The notes under the pieces: generated by a model
Told to the model about the DNA's origin: nothing
The model's database searches: none
What the model saw: only the letters and a program-made list of their open reading frames with translations
Position numbers and translations under genes: made by a program
Shown here: piece by piece, positions 22,351 through 32,372 of the stretch
Layout of the letters: the number at the start of each line of letters is the position of its first letter
Numbering within the stretch: the stretch's first letter is position 1
NCBI GenBank assembly: GCA_015680685.1
Contig: MNCI01005014.1
Location: 32,036-96,035 of the forward strand
Length of the DNA stretch: 64,000 bases
Direction of reading: 5' to 3'
From: Gnetum montanum
Taxonomy: Eukaryota; Streptophyta; Gnetopsida; Gnetales; Gnetaceae

Positions 22351-23003
22351 ACTAATTAACTAGTATCTAAGCAATCCTAACATAAGCATTTAGTCCCACT
22401 TTTTGCACACATCCTAAACCCATGTATCCACTACTAGGTTACCAAGTGCTATGCTACTAGGTGTACCAAGCAATAACATTGCTGGGATTACCAAGCGGAT
22501 ATGTGTTATGCTCAAAGCAATCGTACTTATGTATGTAATCTATCTAGCTCATCTCCCTTAATTAGCTTAATTATTAGAAAATATTGAATAAATAACTAAA
22601 AATATTAAATTCATAAATGAAACATTTAAGCTATCTAAAATGTTGCAAGGTTTATCATAAAGTTCATCTTTATTACCGCACACACTATTATGCTCAAGTA
22701 CAATAATGGTCAAATAAATATCTATACCTCAATGACTCTTGCTGTAGGTGCTTAGGAAAAATATTCTAACTTTCAAATGGACAAACTACAAGAGCTCTGC
22801 TACTACTATGAAAATTGATGCCATAAATGCAACTAGTAAGCTCATATTTATAGATCGGAATAGACCCTTGCATCAATGGGGTTGCATCAATGCAATAGAA
22901 TGCATTGACAAGGACTTGTTGATGGGGCCTAGTTGATGCAATTGATTGCATTGACAAGGCCTAATCAACGGGCCCAGTCAACATGATAAACTAAAACTCA
23001 TCA
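22351..23003 (-). repeat. 5' LTR of element C (inner end in gap)
   Basis: The outer end AAACTCATCA stops at 23003 and is followed by the CTAGG target duplication. It aligns along its length with the 3' LTR (10634-11168), including AATAACATTGCTGGGATTAC and the TATA box (about 22845-22855, sense ATCTATAAATATGAG). U3 contains several GGCCCCATCAAC / GCATTGAC units. Differences from the 3' LTR are frequent, so C is old. Confidence 0.88.
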
Positions 23004-23008
23004 CTAGG
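23004..23008. repeat. Target-site duplication, right copy, element C (CTAGG)
   Basis: An exact repeat of 10451-10455, flanking the outer end of the 5' LTR. Confidence 0.85.
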
Positions 23009-24927
23009 TATAGATATTCTTCTATTTCTATGGTACCAATCTTGGATTTGGTTTAAACAAGAGTATGGTCCCTTGTAGACAAAAGAACATATCAAAGAGT
23101 TTAAAATTTCTTCTATTCATAAGTGCAAACATTTTTTAAAAGTAAAATTTTATGGTATTAATCATAATTTTTATTATAAAGTCCATAGAAGAGTTCATGG
23201 TTGATGATGCCATGGAAAAAGGGAGATGTCTCCTCCTAGAAGCAAGATAGATTGAATAGTAAAAATCCTAAAGATTGTAGGAAAGGTCTTACATATTGTT
23301 TTGGTATAGATAGCTTATTAAAAACCTTGTAAAGGCATCTCTATAGCTCATTGTAATTCCTATAATGCTATATTTGGCATTGCTATGCCTTGTCTTCAAG
23401 CACACCACTCTTCCTAGAAACTCATTTTACGATCACTATTATTGAGCAAGCTTACTATTTCTACATTCTTATAATAATGATAAGATGATGATTATGATGA
23501 TCTATGGTAATACATATTTTAAAAAATTAATTTTAAAAGAAAATTATTTTCATCTTACAAAAGTATTTAGGCATAGCAATTTTTAGTTTTGGTAAATACT
23601 ATACATAATAGTTAACATTTTGTGAAATACATTTTATTATTCACCAAAGAAAGAAATAATATATTTTATTATGCACTAAAAATAGTTTTAATGTAACAAT
23701 TAGTCACAATAATAAGAAAATCCAATATTATTCAACTTTAGTTCACTTGTTTTTCTCATAAGCTTTAGTTCATACATATAGTCAAATTTTGAGTTACATT
23801 GAAAGACTATGGCCAAGATAGAATGACAATGTGATTATTAATTATTATTATTACATGAGTATTTATAGGTTAATGTCTTGGAATGTTAACATATATTCAT
23901 TACTACATCCTTGTTAATGTTATTCATCAACGAATCTTCATTAACACAATATGTTTCTACACCTAAATCTCTATCCTTTAAATGACACTCATTCTTATAT
24001 GAATGGGATAGCATAGGATCCCCTATACATTAATCTGAATCATGCTATTATCTATTCCACATTTAAAATCACACTTAAAATTTATTGATAGAATGGATTA
24101 CAATCCTAAGATCTAAAGCCATTTCACATAAGACATAAACATCATCACACATATTACATACATCATAGGATCCAAAACTACACTTATAATAATGGATTAG
24201 ATATTCATCTTCATTAGAATTTTGTACTCTCTTGACCTTTTTTTTTCTTGAAAACTTGCTATTGATTCTTAAAAAATAATAGAATTTTTTATCATGGGAG
24301 ATTCAATGTTGCAAATTGAAGTGTTTGTAATCTTCTAATTGCAATACTGATTTTCAAAAGAAGTTCAAACATTTAATTACATATAATAAAAATATAGATA
24401 AAATGTAAAGCAACTATTTCTTACTACACAAAAGAGATTGAGCCATTTGTAAAGACTAAAATATCATTATTAGATAAATCCTTACAACTTAGCATTGTTT
24501 GATAATTAGGGATTTTTCTCAAAGATAGCATGAGAAAAGGAGCTAAATGCATAAAATAATAGTATTTGAAGAAAAAAAATCTAGCCTTATTTAAAAATCC
24601 ATTACTTAAAAAAGCATTTGAAATTAGGATTATTCTAAAAATTTTATCCAAAATAAGTAAAAGCACTTTACAGAATCATAACAAAGTGAGAACCAAGAAG
24701 ATAAGATTATATAAAAAATGACAAAGAATGACACAAAATTAGTAGTAGCAAAAGTCACACATAAGGTCTTGGATTATTTCTATGAAAAGATTATATTACA
24801 AAGAATGAAGAAACTTTTATATATGAACTCATAAATATTAGAAATAAGAAATGTAAAGATGTTGACTATGTCAAATGCATTATAAAAGATAAACAATTTT
24901 AATAAGGGACAATGAAATTTTGAATAA
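23009..24927. other. Unassigned AT-rich DNA between elements C and B
   Basis: No recognisable gene or domain. The start of this stretch was contiguous with base 10450 before C inserted. The final ~100 bases belong to an old dispersed repeat whose other copy lies near 7480-7600. Otherwise it is A/T-rich sequence with short, non-descript frames. Confidence 0.45.
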
Positions 24928-24932
24928 GTGGA
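24928..24932. repeat. Target-site duplication, left copy, element B (GTGGA)
   Basis: GTGGA precedes the LTR start and is repeated exactly at 45606-45610, 20.7 kb away. Confidence 0.85.
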
Positions 24933-25708
24933 TGATAAAACATGTATATATGTAGGCTATGATATGGATGATAAAACAATAAATTTCGACCAACACTTAG
25001 CCAAATTCTTCCTTTTTGTTTTCATGACTTAAAGTTAGAGTGAATACCCACAGTGTGGTGACCAACAATTGCACAAAATCTTTATTCAAGTGGATTCTTC
25101 ATAGATGCAATTCATGAATGGAAATAAAAATTGAGATTGTTTTTCATCATTGCAACATCTCGCTTAGCTTAATTTTTACTTTCCATCATGTTTACTTTTA
25201 TTAAGTAATAAACATTATCTAAGTCCTTTACTTTTCCAATATCTATTAGTAAGGTAGAATAAGTACAACCAGTTTTGAGCATAAATTGTAACTATTTGGT
25301 AACCTAATAGTGGCTTTGCTTGATTTTCTTAGGAGTGAAATTACTTGGTAATTCAAGTAATAGTTACATAAATCCATGATGTGTATGGTAGACTAGGAAT
25401 GGTTGCTTATCGTCAATAGAATAGAATAGCTTTATATTTTAATTGCACATAGACATAGAATTTACAATCACTTTTACCATGTTGGCACTTAATGTTATTA
25501 AAGCAAACAATATCAATATATCATATACCTCACTAATAGTTAAACTATACGATTTGTATTTTGCTAACTCTAAGTGAGAAGATAATGATCATGAACTGAG
25601 CATCAACTACTAGTATACTTACATTGCCCATCCATGGATTACGATCTAGTCACACATGAATATTTGTGACTTATGTTGTTCAATGTTAGAATATCCAACT
25701 GCTCATCA
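24933..25708 (+). repeat. 5' LTR of element B (promoter part deleted)
   Basis: Starts TGATAAAACATGTATATATG and ends CTGCTCATCA next to the primer site. It aligns with the 3' LTR but is 107 bases shorter. The missing stretch, just after GTAGGCTATGATAT, is the part that in the 3' LTR holds the GATATTG..ATGATATTG repeats and the TATA box (CCTATAAATACC). This copy therefore lacks its core promoter. Confidence 0.87.
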
Positions 25709-25728
25709 TTGATGCTATTAGCAGGGAT
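25709..25728 (+). other. Primer-binding site (tRNA-Asp type), element B
   Basis: TTGATGCTATTAGCAGGGAT follows the LTR directly. It is a decayed relative of the tRNA-Asp complement and matches the primer sites of A and D in position and pattern. Confidence 0.7.
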
Positions 25729-25849
25729 GTGTCAATGTTTTCTAGTTAGTTGATCTTACAAAGTTCATTGTATTAAGCATCACGAAGTATAGTTTTTACA
25801 CTTAGATTAATTTTTTCAAAAGTACACACTTAAGCGTGAAACACTTAAC

Positions 25850-27730
25850 ATGGCTTCTACAAATAAGTAAAAATCTCCACCTACTACTAAATTTAATGAA
25901 ATTGATAACAAGGATTATAAAGAAGAATATTGGAGTGCACCAATGCAAACTAGGATTTCTTATGCTCACATTGATCCTTATTATCCTAACTTTACATTTA
26001 TTTATTACTATGATGAACAAATTAGATGGAGAGATCTACAGGGAAACATTATCTTACCACATGAATATTTAGCACCATCAACGCTCTAAGAAAACCTCAT
26101 GAGGTCAAACCTTGGCCATGTGCAGGAAGGTTATTAAATCACCAAATACATGACCAGGACATACTAGCCAATGAAAGCTTAGACAAGAAGGAATTCCATC
26201 ATGAAAGTAAGATATAAATACAACAAAGGGAAGAAGGTACCATACACAACTATCTTAGAAGAAAAAGAAGATGTTGTATTTCAAACTAAGAAATTATATT
26301 AGACTCATGGGTCTTATTCTCAAACATCAATAATCCACATTGAAGATCCCTTTAGATAAAATTACATTTAGCCCTTATAGACACCCTTGGAAGAGATAAG
26401 GAAGACTCTAGAGTTAGGAGGAACTCAGGGCTTAAGACCTTCACTAAATCTAAAGGAGATGAATCAAGGATTCATAGAAGAGAACTGGCTAGCATTGTTC
26501 TCCAACTTCTCATCTTCTTCCTTGCATTCATCTATAAATTCTAGAAAGGAAGAATGAAGATTGAGGGATCATGATGGGGAAAGAACAAGAGACCATGAGA
26601 GGCATGCATATAGAAGAAGGCATCCTAATAAAGAGTAAGATAATCATAATCAAAAAATAGAAAGGGTCAAATATGAAGGGAGAGAGCATCATGCGCATTG
26701 GAGGGATCATCACTATGATAAAGCTTATGAATCCAAAGGGTATGAAGAACCATTGTTAGTCCCTCATAATATGATCAACATTAGGAAAGCTATGTATATT
26801 CCTACCAGGCATGCAAGGGATAGTTGCATCAAGTGACTAGACATGAATAACATTCCAAAATTTGGAGGATACAATGTGGATTCACAACACCATCTCCAAG
26901 CCTTCCATGATGCTTGTGCCCTATAAAACATAGAAAATGATTGGAAAAAGTTAAAGTTGTTTCCTATAATACTCATCAGGAAATTAGAGAGCTAGTGCAA
27001 ATCCTTAGAACCAAAATTAATTTGAATCTAGCGTACCATGCTAGAAATTTTCAATGACAAATATCAAACCTACTTAAGAGTGTTAAATGTGAGAAAATAG
27101 ATACGAATATGAAAGCAATGGATAATAAATCCCTTAATGCACAATGGATAGGTACTATTACTTATTACATAGGTACTCAAGCCATAGATTTTCTCAAAAG
27201 GAATAACTCTAACACATCATCAATGGACTAATGAACAAGACAAGAGAGATCGTTGGGGTATATGTCCAAGGTAGACTATTTGAATTAGATCCAAAGACTC
27301 ATAGACCAAGTGATGAAAGAGGAAGAAGGGCTAACAAAAAGATAATTAGGAGAAGAATATACTAGAGATCCAACAATAAGAAAAAGAAATGTAAGAATAT
27401 TTGAATCACAAGGAGAAGAAACTTTGGAAGACACAATCTAGTAATTAACTCTACTAATTTAGAAATTAGTCAATAGTCGTACAACAAAGGTAGAGAAAGT
27501 GTGGAATTCTATAGATGAGAAGTTCACTACAACACTAAAGATAGTAGAGGAAAAGACTGAACAAGCCTTAAATAGAAGCAAAGATAAGAAGAAGAGAAGA
27601 GACAATGGACGTGAAAACTACAAGCACAAAGAAAAAGTTGCTATAGTAGAGGAAGTAATGGACTCTAATTCAGATGATGATGAAGGGTGAGAAGTTTTCC
27701 AATATGAACATCCTAGGGAATGTTGCCCTA
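25850..27730 (+). pseudogene. gag of element B (broken)
   Basis: Gag would build the particle. The ATG at 25850-25852 lies 121 bases after the primer site and starts MASTNK. N-terminal motifs are SYAHIDPYYPNFTFIYYYDE and WRDLQGNIILPHE; D's gag has the matching WCDMEGNIILPPN. The core region (26840-27320) opens DMNNIPKFGGYNVDSQHHLQ and matches D's DMNNIPRFEGG; it corresponds to Retrotrans_gag. A conserved charged segment (27499-27690) reads VWNSIDEKFTTTLKIVEEKT, then Lys/Arg-rich, then acidic. The knuckle-like motif is ruined (EVFQYEHPRECC, only the His and last Cys kept). There are several stops and frameshifts. Confidence 0.75.
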
Positions 27731-28450
27731 TTATGGTCCACTTACAAGAGTATGGAACATACATACTCAATAAAAATTTTGTTAAGAAGCTAATGCCCAA
27801 ACGATTATCTTATCGATAAGGTAATTTCAAATAGCCCTACAAGTAATCATATTATCTAAGTGGAGCTTATCCTCAACCACAAGAGTAATATTAGCAACAA
27901 TGGTAACAACCACAAGCATGGAAAATGCCACCACCAAGGAAACAACATCCATATAGGAATCTTGATCCCTATGGATACTTCATCCAACATCCAATCTCTC
28001 TTGTGAACACTTCTATCTTTACTTCCTCTCCTTAAGATACACTGGAGTATCATAGACCCACATATCATGCAAAGATCTGAATTATTACACATCCTAACTA
28101 GGAGCTGGTTCCTCATTCCAAGCTCCTGATACATTACCTTCGATATTGCCACCAATTATACAAGAAGAACTACCATCACAACCACAGTAAAAAAAAAAAG
28201 TGCTACTAGGGTAATGAATATACAAAGAGAAGATCATACCAAAAATACTAAAGGTAAATCTAGGAAATGTCTTTTCTTTAAGACAAGTCCAAAAAAGGCT
28301 AGTAGAGCTAAGACTTCATCCAATCATGTTCCTCCTATGACAAATCCTCTTACAACAATCATGCTTCCACAACAACCAATCCAAAAGATTATAACTATCA
28401 TGTTAACTGATACAATGGTAGATTGGATAAAAGTAGGAACTCTTCCTAAG
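27731..28450 (+). pseudogene. Gag C-terminal Gln/Pro/Tyr-rich tail, element B
   Basis: The frame downstream of the knuckle remnant is rich in Gln, Pro, Tyr and His (for example AYPQPQE, PPPRKQHPYRN), followed by a basic stretch and FFKTSPKKASRAKT. The equivalent region of A, C and D has the same composition. No domain is recognised. It joins gag to protease. Frames are broken. Confidence 0.5.
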
Positions 28451-28910
28451 AAAACAATAGATCTTAAAAGTCCTTTGAGTTATTTGCAAATTATTGAAAA
28501 CATATTATGCAAAGCTCTACTAGATTCAGGGTTTGGAGTTAACTTGATATCTTAAGAAACATACAAGGCATGAAACCTGCCACCATTAAAGAAGTACAAT
28601 ATAAGACTCGAGCTTGTAGATCAATCAATCACCATTTCCTTGGGACAAATAGAAAATGTGGTGATCACTATTAATGGGTAGTTTTATCTAGTAGATTTTT
28701 TGGTGATCAATGTAAAGAATGATAACAGGGACTTTTCAATTATTATGGGAAGAGCATGGCTTAGCATAATTGATGCTAATCTAGGAATGAGAGACTTGTC
28801 CTTGAAACTTTCCAAGGAAGATAAGTATAGAGCCATATACACACAAAGAATTCTATGCATTACCTATGATAAAGAAGGATACACTTGTGGACAAAAATTT
28901 TAGAATGTCA
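28451..28910 (+). pseudogene. Retropepsin-like protease of element B
   Basis: It would process the Gag polyprotein. The catalytic loop is the best preserved in the window: ENILCKALLDSGFGVNLIS (ending 28553), with D-S-G intact, then a stop. Next come YKAWNLPPLKKYNIRLELVD, SITISLGQIENV, LVDFLVINVKND and FSIIMGRAWLSIIDANLGMR (28700-28810). The layout matches Tat/Athila-type proteases. A retained protease with no downstream polymerase is unusual and supports a gag-protease-only lineage. Confidence 0.8.
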
Positions 28911-29400
28911 ACATGATCCTTATATTAGCCCACAACAAATGTGAAAAATAAGTGTGTATACAAAAAGAAACAATGGATACTAAACCTAAAGATATCAAGT
29001 GATTAAGAAATGAGAACATGAAACTTTCTGAAACATGCATGGAAACATCTAACCCACTTATCAACTCCTACCCCAAAAAAATGACCCAAATCAAGATCTT
29101 ACAAAAGAATATCCTAAACCATGATCATAAACCAACAATAAGTAGTAAACATGGGGATTCAAAATATGAAATTAAGAATAAACAAGAAAACATAGTTGGA
29201 TCATCTAAAATAAGAATATCATCTAGTCCAACAAGATATGTATCTCCTAATGATCAAAATTTGATATTCATCAATGTCACATGGGATAATAAATGAAAAT
29301 CTAAATTACTAAGGATGATAAATAAGAAACATAGTGTATGATCTTGGTATTCTAGGGTCCATTTTTCAAATACCGGCTCATGAGTTCAATCATGAGGGAG
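28911..29400 (+). pseudogene. Post-protease linker of element B
   Basis: LRNENMKLSETCMETSNPLI (about 28995-29060) aligns with the linker of A, D and E. It continues as an Asn/Lys/Ser-rich frame to a stop at 29296 and then passes into the A/T-rich tract. In D the same linker continues into RT. No own function is proposed. Confidence 0.5.
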
Positions 29401-31029
29401 CTACCTTACCTTGAATCAGGAATTGATATGTGCATTTTCACATTTTAATTTTATAATATTTTGGTTTACAATTTTTTATTATACTTTTCACATTCTTATC
29501 AATTTTTACATTCTTTGATATCTTTTATATTCTTTTATAATTTTCAAATTTCTTAATTATCTTTCATTTGTTAATATCTTTCAAGTTGTTTATACATTTT
29601 TCTATGATTTTTACTATCTTTCATGAACATATTTTTGTTGATTTTTCTAATAAATTATAAAGGGATAAATTAAGATGTAGTCAAAGAAATGAGAATTTCA
29701 CCTTATGATACCAAATCATTAAAGGACTAATTGCATATATAGTGAGACCACATCATCCATCCAGTCATTTCCAATAATAGTAGGTTCTTATCATGGACAT
29801 AATGACATTCTTTTCATAATAAGACTAAAATATATTTGTGATCATTATTCCTAGATAGAAAAGTAAATCAAGTGGAAATGAACATGGTGTGACATCAAGG
29901 GGACTTGTGGATTTTCTAAAGCTACTACTATAAGTCTTATTTTGCTATTAAGTTGTATTATTTACTTGAGTTCTAATATTAAATGGAAGTATGTTCTAAA
30001 ATAAGTGCTACCTTACCATATCACTAGAAAAACATGTTACCCATGCTTGAAGGTAGTCCTTTGATAAGGTTGACATAGTAATAACATAATAAATTCACAT
30101 AAGACAAATTTCTAAGGGTCCACTAAAAAGACATGTTACCCATGCCCAAAGGTAAGCATCTTCTCAAAAATTTCAAGGTTTCTTGAACTCACATTAGTTA
30201 CTAGGCTAGAAAGACATGTAAGCCATGCCTAAAAGCACTCCTTTATCCAACGGTCAAGTATCTTTTAAAAATAAAATGTGTTGTTAATAAATTGCTTCCT
30301 TGAACTTCATTTCCAAGTGTTAGTATTTTTTACAGTTGTGGTAGTCTTGTGGATGATAGTTTTGAGACGATACAATGTGAAATCAATGGTAAGTTGTATG
30401 GACTTTGTTTGGATCTTGAATGAAAAGGCTAATGATTATTTTAACCATGAAACACACATAGAATTCATTATGTCTATGGTAAAACCCCACGTTCCATTTT
30501 CTGCAATCCTTGCTACTACCATTCCACCTCACTGTTATATGCATATCATAATTTGAGGGTTTTGTATAATATAGTTTTATTTTCTTGTTGAGGTGATACT
30601 AAAATCTATGTTTTTGGAAGACATGTATGTTTTACATTCAACTCCTTAACTCTGTATGCATATTTGCAGGTGTGGTTATATAAGGGTACCAAGGGCTAGA
30701 GCCTACTTTGGGGAGGATCCACTTGTATACTCTTGTGCTTCATACTTGATGAGCAACTGAAAAACCATCTTGTGCCTCCAATAACACACATACAATCATT
30801 GTTATTTTTTCTTTATACTCATCTTTGATCATTTATTCGACATTTTTGACCAACCATCTCCTACAAACTTAATTGACTTTGGCCAAACTCCTCTTTTTAC
30901 ATTCTTTTAATGCCAAATTCTTATATTTTGAGCATAACCTATAATTAGGAACCCTCTAGACCTTCTCTATAGCTTCCATACTATGCACTTTATCTAATTT
31001 TTCCATAAAAATGACACAAAATCTTAAAA
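29401..31029 (+). other. Non-coding 3' region of element B with triple repeat
   Basis: A T-rich tract at 29430-29650 is the mirror of A's A-rich tract. Block 1 occurs three times (about 30021-30060, 30121-30160, 30201-30248), each built on CTAGAAAGACATGTTACCCA; other elements have one copy. Block 2 lies at 30670-30730 (AGAGCCTACTTTGGGGAGGA). No reading frame in the region has recognisable content. Confidence 0.6.
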
Positions 31030-31135
31030 TTTTCAATAGTGATAATGTAGATATGATGTATAAGCTGCTACATATCATATTCATGTTGGTGTATCTATGA
31101 TGTATCCCTAATAAAAATCTATATCTATAGCAAGG
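31030..31135 (+). promoter_or_regulatory. U3-like internal promoter of element B ORF3
   Basis: Repeated CTACATATCATATTCATG and GTGTATCTATGATGTATCC motifs resemble the CTACGATATTGCATCTATGA units of B's 3' LTR U3. A TATA-like CTATATCTATA (31119-31131) follows, then a CATTTCACACATAGGGAGTT leader shared with C and D. About 580 bases precede the ORF3 ATG. Confidence 0.45.
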
Positions 31136-31714
31136 TGTTAGCAAATTTTTTTCATTGTCTCATTTCACACATAGGGAGTTCATGTTGTTTCTTTACCCTC
31201 TAAACTTCCAAGAGCCATATCTTCCTCATCGTAACTCCAAATTGAGTGATTTTCATTTCTTTTTGCTTACAAAGTAACCAACTTAGTCATGGGGGGAGAG
31301 TACTATGTGTAGTTTGTGCAAATCACACCAAATTTTTCTAATGCCTAGAAGAATAAAGTAAGGATAAAAGGAATAAGAAATATTATATTTTAACATTACA
31401 AGGGCTAGTAAACTTAATAATTCTTCTCAAATAACCATTGAAACATACTTTAAATAAGAAATTAATGATTGTGATAGGTAATAAAGGAAAACGTTGCTTG
31501 TAAACATTAAAAAAATTTTCTAATTAATGATTTTTTCTTGTAGAAGGAATTATCTATCTTACAAAATTTTTCTAACTTTGCAATGCCATTTAAAACTAAG
31601 ATTGATATTAAGGAATAATTTCTAATAAAATCCAAGAACTCAAGGAAATGTTAAGAACTATTAGAAATTTTCTCCAAAAATATGGATAATCTTAAAATTT
31701 TTACATGATTTCAA

Positions 31715-32367
31715 ATGCCTCCTAAGAGAATAGACTCCACTTGCAAAGTAAGAGGTCCAATCCTACAACATCCATCAACCAACACTTGCAATAAGGAAAT
31801 CTGCACAAGCAGAAGCTAGTGTGCTACTTGCTCCTCAGTAAGGATAATGCTTAACACTCTCCAATGAGTGTCTCCAAGTAATTCAGGAGAATTCCATCAT
31901 GTTCACTATCATAGTGGAATTAAACTTTGGACCATTCATAGATTTTTCCCCTTCTGATATTCATGAGCAAATCCAAACCTCTCCTTTATGACCACAATCT
32001 CATGTAATAGTGAATGATACCTAGGATAAGTAAACCAATTTTGAAATAACAAACAAGATAATTCCATGGTGAATATAGAAGGGATCACAATGCCATATTC
32101 AATTGAAGTAATAGCTAATCCACTAAAAATTCTAAATGTTAGAGCTAATATTACCCAAATCTCTACTAGGTTCAACATAGAGGCAAGAAAGATATCACTA
32201 CAAAGGGCTTATGAAACAATTAAGACAAAATATAATGGATTGTATATGGTAGAAAAGATCTATTTTAAAATTGAAACATATCATTTATTCTCAATGAAGA
32301 GGCTAAATAGAATTATCACCTATGCTACTAGAGGAAGCGCCATCCTAATGGGGAAATTCTAGGCCAA
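31715..32367 (+). pseudogene. ORF3 of element B, first part (split by element F)
   Basis: The ATG (31715) follows TGATTTCAA, a decayed acceptor. It starts MPPKRIDSTCKVRGP. The conserved block includes VEKIYFKIETYHLFSMKRLN (32250-32310), matching VEKIYFKIMAYHLNP of D. It stops at 32367, where F's target duplication begins. It continues at 42414. Joined length would be about 900 codons, close to C. Function unknown; see element C for the domain order. Confidence 0.65.
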
Positions 32368-32372
32368 CTTAG
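32368..32372. repeat. Target-site duplication, left copy, element F (CTTAG)
   Basis: CTTAG precedes the LTR start; CTTGG follows the other LTR at 42409-42413, with one transition between them. Confidence 0.75.

Larger units (their letters stand above)
10456..23003 (-). mobile_element. Element C: full-length Ty3/gypsy-like retrotransposon with ORF3
   Basis: This is a complete minus-strand insertion of about 12.5 kb bounded by TGATGAG..ACTCATCA LTR ends and CTAGG target duplications. In element order: 5' LTR (23003 to the N gap), gag, protease, RT, RNase H, integrase, AT-rich tract, two conserved non-coding blocks, internal promoter, intron, ORF3, polypurine tract, 3' LTR. It carries every pol domain and so represents the autonomous form, but stops in all ORFs make it dead. 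Three single-n sites and a run of 396 n lie within it. The protease motif suggests the Tat/Athila/Ogre branch of plant Ty3/gypsy. Confidence 0.9.

Noticed and set aside
21915-22363. Frames made mostly of unknown residues
   Set aside because: They translate the n run.
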